Assembly (NCBI GenBank): GCA_030710605.1
Contig: CP092870.1
Coordinates: forward strand, 95,610,941-95,674,940
Length of the DNA: 64,000 bases
Direction of reading: 5' to 3'
Origin: Cordylochernes scorpioides
Taxonomy: Eukaryota > Arthropoda > Arachnida > Pseudoscorpiones > Chernetidae
The stretch's first letter is position 1, and the number at the start of each line of letters is the position of its first letter. The translations under genes were made by a program, and so were the position numbers. The notes below the pieces were generated by a model that did not search any database, was not told the DNA's origin, and saw only the letters and a program-made list of their open reading frames with translations. Shown here in pieces: positions 22,711-31,319 of this stretch.

Positions 22711-22850
22711 TAACGAAGAAATCAAGTCTTTGAATACCTGAAGATGTAAAAGTATTTATTGATGGCGTCAGTACGACTAGTTGACAATTATCAACAAAGC
22801 TATCTACAGCTAGTGAATATTGAACAACCAAGCTAAGGAATATTTTTATG
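22711..22850 (+). repeat. Diverged solo-LTR relic
   Basis: Begins TGTAACGAAGAAATCAAGTC and continues with GATGTAAAAGTATTTATTGA, as in the LTRs at 38,923 and 40,753. The 3' half is degraded. It is the mirror of 10,290-10,430, so it predates the inverted duplication. Confidence 0.75.
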
Positions 22851-22939
22851 ATTATTTTACATTTAAACATTTTACATATAAACACAATAGAAAAAAAAAT
22901 AATAAAAAGATCAGGTGTTAATATTAAAAATAAAAAGGC

Positions 22940-23172
22940 ATAGCCTAACTAGGAGCACATGTGCTTTTCAGAAGGCAGAGCGCCATCTGGTGGAACAGAA
23001 ATCAACTAAACATTGATTTAGCCTGTTCCCTGATATTTGACCAACCCAATTTCTTGATAAATCAAGAAAAGTCATCCACGAATTTCTGATAATTCATAAT
23101 TGATTTGTGTTCCACCAGATGACGCTCTGCCTTCTGAAAATCACATGTGCTCCTGGTCAGGATATGCCTTTT
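22940..23172. mobile_element. FB3 foldback element
   Basis: Arms with GCAGAGCGCCATCTGGTGGA (left) and TTCCACCAGATGACGCTCTG (right). The centre contains TTTCTTGATAAATCAAG, itself palindromic. Mirror of 10,070-10,232 but with a longer centre. Confidence 0.75.
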
Positions 23173-23515
23173 TATTTTTAATCTATATATATAAATTTGA
23201 ATGTCTGTCTGTTTGTCTGTCTGTTTGTTTGTACTCTATAGATTCAAAAACCATACATCCAATCGCCGTGAAATTTTGGGATATTATTAGGTATATCACC
23301 GGGAAGGTTTTTGAAAAATAATTTCATGAATATCCTTTGAGTTACTTGCAGATTTGTAGATTTAACTCGCAAGCAGCGCCCCCATTGTGACGATGATAAC
23401 AAGTTTTCTTATCACTAAGTTTGTTATCTTAAATATTATTTATCAAAAGTAAGATTATCTCAGGATGACACGGCAATATGACACTGGAAAAAATGTTCAC
23501 TAGATAAAACTATGA

Positions 23516-24466
23516 TTTTCTATATGATATAAAAAGCCAACAATGAAGAGTGAATGTAATATAAAAAGCCAACAATGAAGAATGAATGTAAGATAAAAAG
23601 CCAACAATGAAGAGTGAATGTAAGATAAAAAGCCAACAATGAATAGTAAATGTAATATAAAGAGCCAACAATGAAGAATGAATGTAAGATAAAAAGCCAA
23701 CAATGAAGAGTAAATGTAATATAAAAAGCCAACAGAGTGAATGTAAGATAAAAAGCCAACAATGAAGAGTGAATGTAATATAAAAAGCCAACAATGAGAA
23801 TGAATGTAAGATAAAAAGCCAACAATGAAGAGTGAATGTAAGTTAAAAAGCCAACAATGAAGAATGAATGTAAGATAAAAAGCCAACAATGAAGAGTGAA
23901 TGTAAGATAAAAAGCCAACAATGAAGAGTAAATATAATATAAAAAGCCAACAATGAAGAGTGAATGTAAGATAAAAAGCCAACAATGAAGAGTTAATGTA
24001 ATATAAAAAGCCAACAATGAAGAGTGAATGTAAGATAAAAAGCCAACAATGAAGAGTAAATGTAATATAAAAAGCCAACAGAGTGAATGTAAGATAAAAA
24101 GCCAACAATGAAGAGTGAATGTAATATAAAAAGCCAACAATGAGAATGAATGCAAGATAAAAAGCCAACAATGAAGAGTGAATGTAAGTTAAAAAGCCAA
24201 CAATGAAGAATGAATGTAAGATAAAAAGCCAACAATGAAGAGTGAATGTAAGATAAAAAGCCAACAATGAAGAGTAAATATAATATAAAAAGCCAACAAT
24301 GAAGAGTGAATGTAAGATAAAAAGCCAAAAATGAAGAGTAAATGTAATATAAAAAGCCAACAGAGTGAATGTAAGATAAAAAGCCAACAATGAAGGGTGA
24401 ATGTAATATAAAAAGCCAACAATGAAGAATGAATGTAAGTTAAAAAGCCAACAATATGAAGAGTAA
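23516..24466 (-). repeat. ~32-bp minisatellite with higher-order structure
   Basis: About 29 copies of a unit such as AAAAAGCCAACAATGAAGAG plus TGAATGTAAGAT. Variant units (AACAGAGTGAATG, ATGAGAATGAATG) recur in the same order at ~346 bp and then ~281 bp spacing. Open frames over it on the minus strand are periodic and not genes. Confidence 0.9.
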
Positions 24467-24705
24467 ATCTCTATATATATATATATAAGTCAATTTCTGT
24501 CTGTCTGTCTGTTTCGCGATAAACTCAAAAACTACTGAACCAATTGGTACCAAATTTTGCATGTCGCTTTTTATAAACCTGAGGAAAATTTTCGGCTGCA
24601 TTTTGATTAGTATTTTTGGCTATTTCTTTTTTTCATTTGAAGAACTTTTTTTTACGCGGACTAATCCGGAATGGAATGAATACCTAAATATGGCCATTTT
24701 TTTAA

Positions 24706-24761
24706 GCATCGGTGGTTCAGTGGTAGAAATGCTCGCATGCCATGCCATCCCGGCCGATGCA
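24706..24761 (+). pseudogene. tRNA-Gly(GCC) pseudogene
   Basis: The 5' part is a clear tRNA-Gly: GCATCGGTGGTTCAGTGGTA (acceptor strand and D arm), then GCTCGC and the GCC anticodon loop. The 3' part jumps to TCCCGGCCGATGCA, so most of the anticodon-stem 3' side, variable loop and T-arm 5' side are missing. An 11-T run follows, like a Pol III terminator. It lies in a Helitron-rich cluster. Confidence 0.75.
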
Positions 24762-25555
24762 TTTTTTTTTTTTACAATTTTTAAAACTAATTCATATTAT
24801 CTTATATATATAAAATAGAATGTCTGTCTGTCTGTACTCTATAGATTCAAAAACCATACATCCAATCGCCGCGAAAATTTGGGATATTATTAGGTATATC
24901 ACCGGGAAGGTTTTTGAAAAATAATTTCATGAATATCTTGAATATCCTTAGAGTTATTTGCAGATTTGTAGATTTAACTCGCAAGCAGCGCCCCCATTGT
25001 GACGATGATAACAAGTTTTCTTATCACTAAGTTTGTTATCTTAAATATTATTTATCAAAAGTAAGATTATCTCAGGATGACACGGCAATTTATTTGCGAC
25101 AAGAATAATGATACAATTCCAAGGTGAAGATACTATTCCTTTAACTTCCAATTACCGAGGGAACCAATTAATATTGATTTTATTCAACTTATCGAGTATT
25201 TCTCAAGGGACCGGGAAAAAATGTTCACTAGATAAAACTATGATTTTCTAATGTAGAAAATTAGGAAAGACAAAATTCAGGATGACAAGGCACACAGGGA
25301 CCGGGAAAAAATGTTCACTTTATCGAGAGATTCAAATTTACGAGTTTCAAATTATCAAAATAAATCTTTTTTATTTTTAAATAAGTTTTTAGAGAATTGT
25401 TTTAACAAATGTTCGCTAGACAAACCTTTACTCGGGTAAAACCCCGGGCGAAGCCGAGTACGTTTTATAAGTTTAAAGATAATTGTTTTAACAAATGTTC
25501 ATTAGACAAACATTCACTCGGGTAAAACCCGGGCGAAGCCGGGCACATCCGCTAG

Positions 25556-26174
25556 TTTATATATATTTTGAGGATTATAATTGATTGATTAAATTAATTT
25601 AACAAAATTACAATATGGATAGGATTATTAGTCCTTATGTGTTTTTAACAGAATGATTCACTTAATAGAAAGAAGTAGGTAGGTCAGTATGTAATAGGTT
25701 TTAAAGGTTATATAAATTGAAACTTGAGAGAAATTAAAGTTGAACAGAGCATATCGAGGAAAGGTGGCACTTATGTAAGGTTTTACTGTATTTGCAATCA
25801 TAACTATGTGCATTTTTTCTCGTTCTGATTGGCTGTTCAATGTCATGTGACATCGCTTAGCCAATCAGCTTTGAGTTCATTTGCCATTCAAAAAGTAGTA
25901 TATTTTAGTTCATAGGAGGCTGCATTGACAACGGAATTTTATATTAAAGATAGCGGGGGGTCAATTCTAGGTACTTTCTTTCAAATTATTCAATATCAAA
26001 TATAATTTTTGTAATTTTACGCGTGTTGATAATGCAGGTTGACATATTACAATCCGCTGAAGAGATGTTTTAGGTATCTATATATGCACCCTCTATAATA
26101 AACATGTGGCGACCACACTTTGCTTCAGCGAGCGCGAACTGGGACAAAGCTTCACTGCACATACGGGCAGTAGT
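25556..26174 (-). other. Duplicated non-coding flank
   Basis: Mirror of about 9,202-9,880. The 68-codon frame at 25,658-25,864 is not preserved as a clear gene in the other arm. Nothing else seen. Confidence 0.45.
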
Positions 26175-26369
26175 GTGACGGCCTCGGCAACCGCGAGCTG
26201 AGAGAACACCTCACTACGCATGCGCTGGCGGCATCCGGGACTCTGGCCACGCGCGTCGTTCAACAACAAGGCTTGCTTCCAACGGCCGTTACTTCTTTTC
26301 TCTTTATATATCTCTGACTTTAAATAAATTAATTTATTTTACAAAAAAAAATAATTTCGAGGCCGTCAC
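26175..26369 (-). mobile_element. 195-bp TIR element, GC-rich (mirror copy)
   Basis: Counterpart of 9,007-9,201. One end is GTGACGGCCTCGGCAA; the other reads TTCGAGGCCGTCAC, with two bases lost from the TIR. Confidence 0.5.
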
Positions 26370-26439
26370 AAACATATATAAATACAAGAAACTCTGTTGA
26401 AGGTTATCATCAAAAAAAATATAAATAAAAAGAAGAATT

Positions 26440-27165
26440 GGATGGGAAATGTATTAAGAATGAATATGATTATATAGAAAGTGTTGAAAGGAAAGAAAAC
26501 TGATGGAAATAATAATAATTGAACTGATGAGTTTGGAAAGCTATGAAGGAATAAAGAGAAGATTTCAAGATATAGAAGTATGGAATTTTGAGAGGCCGGG
26601 ACCATCTTAAGAACAGAAACTGAAGAAGAAAAGGACTGATGGACTGGATGGGAATTTATGAATAAATAAATAGAAGAATTCAAGATAGAGAAGTTTGCCG
26701 TCACTTGAGGCTGGGACGACCTGCTCAAGAACAGAGAAACTGAAGACGAATAGGACTGAAGGACTGGATGGTAAATTATAAAGAAATAAAGAGAACTCAA
26801 GATTGAGAAGTATGACGTCACTGGAGACCAGGACAAGAACAGAGAAACTGAATAAGCAGACTGATGGACTGGATGGGAAGTTAGAAAGAAATAAAGAGAA
26901 GAAATCAAGATAGATAAGTGTGGTGTCACTGGAGACCAAGTCATGTTCAAGAACGAAGAAACTGAGGAAGAATTTGACTGATGGACTGGGTGGGAAGCTA
27001 TAAATATATAAAGAGAACTCAAGATAGAGAAGTATGACGTCAATGGAGACCTGGACAAGAACAGAGAAACTTAAGAATTGGACTGATGGACTGGATGGGA
27101 AGCTATAAAGAGAAGAACCCAATATAGAGAGGTATGACGTAACTGGAAACTGGGACCACTTCAAA
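26440..27165 (-). repeat. MS-A minisatellite (mirror copy)
   Basis: About seven degenerate ~100-bp units on the minus strand, without the 93-bp expansion of the left arm. Confidence 0.85.
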
Positions 27166-27570
27166 GGTAGAGCAATTTAAAAATGAAGAAAATAATTCTA
27201 AAAGTAAATATTTTGATTATCCAAACACTTTGTGAATATAATCTCCACAATTCACAGAAATAGTTATTGGACATCGCGCGAATTCTTCCACTTACATAGC
27301 AATTAGTAGATCAACACACAAAATGAAATTATAATAATATTGATTCACAGGAAAGGAAAGCAATTCGATCACATGGTTTAAATTTGTGATTGGATTTCAT
27401 ATTTGAGAGAAAAATGAAATCTTATTTTCCAAACTTATCTTTGTAGGTCATTTCATTTACTTAGTTGTTTGTGTGGGAAATACACAACAATGGGAAAAAA
27501 ATAATTAAAATTTGTATTGTCAATTTTTCAATTCAGTTTCCTTATTGGGAGAGTTCAGGATGTTGGTATT
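27166..27570 (-). other. Duplicated non-coding flank
   Basis: Mirror of about 7,180-7,640; no gene seen. It ends at the 11-bp target duplication of the composite element. Confidence 0.5.
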
Positions 27571-27695
27571 AAACACATATATTACGATGTACTAGAGCGC
27601 CATCTGTTATCAAATTATAAAACTATTTTAGAGGCGTAATATTCTTTTTAAAATAAAACAATTTCCACTGTCCTTATTGCGATTGAAAAATTAAA

Positions 27696-27762
27696 GGGAG
27701 GGCCTGGCTCATCAGTGGTGAACCCTCCCAGCGGTTTCGCCAGTTTAATCTACCATACCGCT
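27696..27762 (-). ncRNA. FB1 strand-permuted hammerhead, copy a
   Basis: On the minus strand: AGCGGUA (stem III plus H17), UGGU (stem I), CUGGC-GAA (stem II plus core), ACCGCU (stem III), GGGAGGG (stem IV), ACCA-CUGAUGA-GCCAG (stem I, core, stem II), CCCUCCC (stem IV). Stem IV differs from other copies by a compensated pair. Confidence 0.55.
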
Positions 27763-27780
27763 GTTATATTGCATTTTTGG

Positions 27781-29262
27781 TAGTACAATTTGTTCCGCCT
27801 TCTACATGCTATTCGAGAAGCATTTTAAGGCAACAACAGGTCGCAGAAAGGGCGCGAAGCGCCCCGAGGTGGAGGAGGCAGGGGCAAGAAGATCAAGGAT
27901 CTGGCAGGGGGGGAGGAAGCTGGAGAGGTCAGGGAAGCAGCGCCAAGAAGAGAGAGAAGCCCGGAAGGTGGCCAGATGAGGAGGCAGGAGGCCCTGGAAG
28001 CCTAGAACTTGAGGGCTCTAAGCTTCAAGGTGGGGCAGCTCGAGGCTCTTGCCTCGTGCTTGTCAGAGAGGCCCTTGGCACAGCAGTTGGCGCACTTGGA
28101 AGTGCGCCGGTCGGCAGCGGAGGGGCAGGCGCGGCCTTCGTGGCCGCCATCACCGCAGTGGAAGCACTTGGAGTCTCTGGTGCATTGGGCGGAATTGTGG
28201 CCGAAGCCACAACAGCGGAAGCAGAGCCGTGCGCGGATGGACTCCTCGAAGTTGAGAAGCACTCCGTCCACCACGATCCTTCCGCGGTTGCCCAGAGCTC
28301 TGAAGGTGTCGAGGTCCACCTCGATGAAGGCGGTGCAGGTCCCGTTTCTGGGAGCAGAACGGTGCGCCACACGCACCACCTTGTCCCCAGGTAGTTGGCT
28401 GACAGCAGGAGTCCTCAACAGCGTCTCCTCAATGGTGGAGTTGGACGTATCCTCCTCCACTTTGAAGAGGCAGATGCGAGGCAGGAGCACCTTCTGTTGG
28501 CGGACCTTCATGCCTTGCAGCTTGTTGGTCAGGGAGGTGGTGACAGCCGGGATGGTGTCGGGGTTGCTGGAGTGGAGGACAAGCTTCCCTTTGGTCCGCA
28601 GGGAGGCCCAGACACCTTGGGGAAGAGTGTGGGCAGCGCGGACGGCTTTGAGCATGGCTCTAGGGTCAGCTTGTGGGTCATCAGAGATGACCACTGTGTG
28701 GGCCGCCGATTTATCCCCATGGAGGACCACTGGGGCGGCCGCAGGCTTGGGGACGCGGGTGGGCGCAGGTTTGGCGGGTCCTTTGAGGTTGGTCCTCTTT
28801 GCGGGCGGGCAGGGAGCCTCTGGCTGCTTCCTTTTGGTTGGAGCCGGAGTGGCGGGCTCGGTGGAGTCGGTCTGGGAGCTGGTGTCCTTGCAGGAAGGAG
28901 CAGGGCTGGTTTGAGTGCACTGGAAGGCACTCTGCGGTTTGATATCGTCCAGTTCCTTGAAGGACGCGAGGGTGCCAGAGAGGTTCTCAACCTCGGCGAG
29001 GAGGGCCTTGATCTGCTTGTTCCGTAGTTTGATGAGATCAGTAATGACTATGGACAGGCGATTTTGGCAGGTGGGTTCAGGATACATTAACGCCTTCGCA
29101 GCGTCATCCATCGCCTCTTCATTCTCCAACTCCAGTTGGGCGAGGGTCACGAGGTGCTTTGCGGCGACCTCGGCAGTCCTCTTCTTCTTCCTAGTGGGGG
29201 CCATGGCAGGAGCGAGCGCAAGAGGGGAGAGATGTTCGCAGGTAGAGAGCTAGCGGCGAACC
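27781..29262 (-). mobile_element. ORF1-only non-LTR retrotransposon insertion in FB1
   Basis: A 1,482-bp, strikingly GC-rich block flanked by the 15-bp duplication ATATTGCATTTTTGG (27,766-27,780 and 29,263-29,277). The host FB1 sequence is continuous if one copy is removed. It encodes only an ORF1 with zinc knuckles and ends without a poly-A tail. The reverse-transcriptase ORF is absent, so it must have been moved in trans or be a deleted copy. Confidence 0.8.
28002..29204 (-). CDS. Non-LTR retrotransposon ORF1 (Gag-like, CCHC zinc knuckles)
   Basis: 400 aa. The basic N-terminus (MAPTRKKKRT) is followed by a helical segment (about 15-85) and a long Pro/Ala/Thr-rich linker. A domain at about 215-320 with PAVTTSLTNKLQGMKV resembles the RRM-like part of I/Jockey/R1-group ORF1s. 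The C-terminus has cysteine knuckles: CFRCCGFGHNSAQC, CFHCGDGGHEGRAC and a third C-x2-C-x(8)-H-type motif. Such proteins coat element RNA and act as chaperones. The start ATG is 58 bp inside the element. Composition is far more GC-rich than the surroundings. The frame is intact, consistent with a recent insertion. Confidence 0.85.
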   Translation of the reverse strand: MAPTRKKKRTAEVAAKHLVTLAQLELENEEAMDDAAKALMYPEPTCQNRLSIVITDLIKLRNKQIKALLAEVENLSGTLASFKELDDIKPQSAFQCTQTSPAPSCKDTSSQTDSTEPATPAPTKRKQPEAPCPPAKRTNLKGPAKPAPTRVPKPAAAPVVLHGDKSAAHTVVISDDPQADPRAMLKAVRAAHTLPQGVWASLRTKGKLVLHSSNPDTIPAVTTSLTNKLQGMKVRQQKVLLPRICLFKVEEDTSNSTIEETLLRTPAVSQLPGDKVVRVAHRSAPRNGTCTAFIEVDLDTFRALGNRGRIVVDGVLLNFEESIRARLCFRCCGFGHNSAQCTRDSKCFHCGDGGHEGRACPSAADRRTSKCANCCAKGLSDKHEARASSCPTLKLRALKF

Positions 29263-29563
29263 ATATTGCATTTTTGGAACTTCCTTTTATAGGTGACTGT
29301 TGTAAGACTCTTGGAATGGGTATTTTAGAAGAACTATGGACATAAGCTTTTAGGACAGCAGAATTAAATATAATTATAAATATATAATATGCTTCGAGCA
29401 ATCGCTCTTCCGCAAATATCAAATTGTGTCTTTTATTAGAACAATAATGTTACGATGTACTAGAGCGCCATCTGTTATCAAATTATAAAACTATTTTAGA
29501 GGCGTAATATTCTTTTTAAAATAAAACAATTTCCACTGTCCTTACTGCGATGGAAAAATTAAA

Positions 29564-29630
29564 GGGAGGGCCTGGCTCATCAGTGGTGAACCCTCCCAGC
29601 GGTTTCGCCAGTTTAATCTACCATACCGCT
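29564..29630 (-). ncRNA. FB1 strand-permuted hammerhead, copy b
   Basis: Same sequence and same parts as copy a (stem IV GGGAGGG/CCCUCCC). It lies in tandem, same orientation, about 1.87 kb from copy a, so a transcript across both could also form the core in the canonical strand order. Confidence 0.55.
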
Positions 29631-29675
29631 GTTATATTGCATTTTTGGAACTTCCTATAACAAGGCTGGCAGATT

Positions 29676-30455
29676 TCAACATTGATGATAGATTTTTATC
29701 TGAAGTTTGAATCGCCGTGTTTTAAAAAAAAATCTCGGCCAAAATGATTTTCTTCGAGGGCAAGAATCATACTCCGAATCAGAACTGCTTGTATCTTCGC
29801 GGAAAAAGAGGTCCTTGCAGAATTTCTTGATGCTGATGACGTTGCTCGCGGGATAAAGGTAGCTTTGGTAGGTACTGGCTCCCGATGGATGCTGATAAGG
29901 CTGGAAATGACGTAGCAGAGAGACCACTTCGTCCTCCAGAGGTGCCCCACGCTCCAAATTCAACACAACTCTAGGAGTGGAGTCTCCACCAAAGAAGGAT
30001 CCACGTCGAAATCTACTAAGATATTCTTTTTTCGAATTAGTTCTCTTAAGGTATCGAACTCCAAAGAGGAAAAATAAAAGATAAACGCATATTATTGTCA
30101 TTCCAAGGGCAAAGATGGGATGTAAAAAGCCAAAATGATTTGAAGATTGATTACCAAGGAAATCCTCATCTTCTAGGAAAGACGATTCTTCTTGGACACC
30201 ATGTATCTTATATAAGGGCTCGATGTATCTGAAGGAGGAATAATTGTGGAGGTCGGCGAATCTTTTTCTAGTTGCATCAGTTATAGAGGCAAATGGTCTT
30301 GAAACGATATTCTGCTCCGATTCTGAAGAGATTTGGGATTTCTTGAACGTGGAACTTTCTCTAATTTCGACGGTTCTGAGATAGGCTCTCAGCATCAAGG
30401 TATTGTTGGCCTTCATTTCAGGAATAGACCCCCAGTGTGAAACCACCTGCTTCAT
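29676..30455 (-). CDS. Unknown single-pass membrane protein captured between FB1 arms
   Basis: 259 aa. I do not recognise the family. The N-terminal ~110 residues are polar and Ser/Glu-rich, with no obvious signal peptide. One hydrophobic segment lies at about 113-133 (PIFALGMTIICVYLLFFLF), followed by a basic stop-transfer RYLKR. The cytoplasmic-like tail has an RFRRGSFFGG stretch, a Ser/Asp-rich patch (DTSSSDSEYDS) and a Lys/Arg/Phe-rich end. The frame fills almost exactly the space between an FB1 arm ending at 29,665 and an inverted arm starting at 30,463. That position suggests host sequence carried by the element (transduplication), with its true N-terminus perhaps cut off. An element-encoded protein is the alternative. 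Confidence 0.5.
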   Translation of the reverse strand: MKQVVSHWGSIPEMKANNTLMLRAYLRTVEIRESSTFKKSQISSESEQNIVSRPFASITDATRKRFADLHNYSSFRYIEPLYKIHGVQEESSFLEDEDFLGNQSSNHFGFLHPIFALGMTIICVYLLFFLFGVRYLKRTNSKKEYLSRFRRGSFFGGDSTPRVVLNLERGAPLEDEVVSLLRHFQPYQHPSGASTYQSYLYPASNVISIKKFCKDLFFREDTSSSDSEYDSCPRRKSFWPRFFFKTRRFKLQIKIYHQC

Positions 30456-30589
30456 TCAACACATTAATTTTTCCATCGCAGTAAGGACAGTGGAAATTGT
30501 TTTATTTTAAAAAGAATATTACGCCTCTAAAATAGTTTTATAATTTAAACACATATATGATTGAGTAAAAAAACATATTTAAAAAAAGG

Positions 30590-30655
30590 GCATCTCTTTA
30601 TCAACTGAAATTTGCTGATGGCTTGCGCCAACTATCGGAATATTTTCAACATATA
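30590..30655 (-). repeat. FB2-family arm relic at the palindrome end
   Basis: GGGCATCTCTTTATCAACTG and GATGGCTTGCGCCAACTATC match the mirror relic at 7,055-7,115 and FB2 arms at 49,620 and 49,790. Confidence 0.65.
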
Positions 30656-30828
30656 CATTTTTATATAGATGGAAATTTTCCGGGAGGAAATTGATCCATA
30701 GAAGCGTAGGGCGCCTCTCCGGTCAAAATAAACGTCAAAACCTGACGCCATCTATTGACCGTCGCCGCAACTAGCGGCCTCGGGTCGGTGACCAAAGCCA
30801 CAACACCAGCTATGGCATACTGAGAAGC

Positions 30829-30883
30829 GTCCACCTAGAGACCATGGTTTCAGGCTAATGGCCCTCGTCAGTCTAGGGCGGAC
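30829..30883 (-). ncRNA. Type I hammerhead ribozyme (FB4 left arm)
   Basis: Identical in sequence to the plus-strand copy at 30,996-31,050; see that entry for helices. It faces the other copy, so each strand of the element carries one ribozyme in sense and one complement. Confidence 0.8.
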
Positions 30884-30995
30884 TTTTCCATCTATGTTTT
30901 GCCAATAGATTTGGCCCAGCCACATTGCCAGCAAAACACCTCTTTGGTAGATTGTGAGGATTCCATTAGATCCCGTGTGGATCTCATGGAATAAA

Positions 30996-31050
30996 GTCCG
31001 CCCTAGACTGACGAGGGCCATTAGCCTGAAACCATGGTCTCTAGGTGGAC
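30996..31050 (+). ncRNA. Type I hammerhead ribozyme (FB4 right arm)
   Basis: Stem I pairs CCUAGA with UCUAGG, then an internal loop, then GUCC with GGAC. Core CUGACGA is at 31,008-31,014. Stem II is GGGC/GCCU with a CAUUA loop, and core GAAA is at 31,028-31,031. Stem III is only ACC/GGU closed by AU, a self-complementary ACCAUGGU, followed by C at 31,039, the expected cleavage point (GUC). Very short stem III is typical of hammerheads in Penelope-like elements and retrozymes, some of which cleave as dimers. The 10.1-11.1 pair is G-U here, which may slow cleavage. Confidence 0.8.
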
Positions 31051-31319
31051 GCTTATCAATTTGCCAAAGTTGGTGTTTGTGGCTTTGTCACCGACCCGAT
31101 GCCGCTAGTTGCGGCGACGGTCAATAAATGGCGTCAGATTCTGACGTTTATTTTGACGGGAGAAGCGCCCATTGCTTCTATGGATCAATTTCCTCCCGGC
31201 AAATTTTCCACATATATATATGTTATTTAAAAAAAGGTTTCTGTTAATTTTAATCATCTTGAGGCTTATGCTATGGAAATGCAGTCGTGGTTAAAATCTT
31301 GAATGTATAATAATAAGAA

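Larger units (their letters stand above)
23182..25555 (+). mobile_element. Cluster of nested non-autonomous Helitrons
   Basis: Helitron-type 5' ends occur at 23,182 (TCTATATATATAAATTTG), about 24,470 and about 24,799. A hairpin with CTAG closes the cluster at 25,552-25,555. Two copies share CCATACATCCAATCGCCG and ATCACCGGGAAGGTTTTTG. A 0.95-kb minisatellite and a tRNA-Gly relic lie inside. No Rep/helicase frame is present. It is absent from the left arm. Confidence 0.75.
27582..30546. mobile_element. Composite FB1 insertion, 11-bp target duplication
   Basis: AAACACATATA occurs at 27,571-27,581 and 30,547-30,557, and outside it the sequence continues the palindrome arm, so this is a true insertion. 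In order: FB1 arm (27,582-27,780), a non-LTR insert (27,781-29,262), the FB1 central part (29,263-29,450), a second FB1 arm in the same orientation (29,453-29,665), a membrane-protein frame (29,666-30,462), and an inverted FB1 arm end (30,463-30,546). Confidence 0.8.
19291..30670 (-). repeat. Right arm of the large inverted duplication
   Basis: Inverted counterpart of 7,033-13,962, enlarged by a Helitron/minisatellite cluster (23,182-25,555) and a composite insertion (27,582-30,546). Outer homology continues after the composite (AAGGGCATCTCTTTATCAAC and the CCAACTATCGGAATATTTTC block). Boundaries are approximate. Confidence 0.85.
30664..31235. mobile_element. FB4 foldback element with paired hammerhead ribozymes
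   Basis: Two ~230-bp arms in inverted order around a ~95-bp centre. Outer ends read GGAAATTTTCCGGGAGGAAA and its mirror; arms share GACGCCATCTATTGACCGTC and CACAACACCAGCT. The innermost ~55 bp of each arm form a canonical hammerhead on opposite strands. No protein is encoded. A single arm of the family is at 41,755-42,003. Confidence 0.85.

Noticed and set aside
23500-24390. 296-codon minus-strand frame of LAFYLTFTLHCW-type repeats
   Set aside because: A periodic artefact of the ~32-bp minisatellite, present in several frames at once.
27696-27762. Reading the FB1 motif as an ordinary type II hammerhead
   Set aside because: Between GAAA and CUGAUGA there are only 18-19 nt, which cannot hold both stem III and stem I hairpins; the stem III and stem I partners lie upstream instead.
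28009-28914. 301- and 210-codon plus-strand frames opposite ORF1
   Set aside because: Antisense shadows of a GC-rich coding region; no recognisable domains, while the minus frame has three zinc knuckles.
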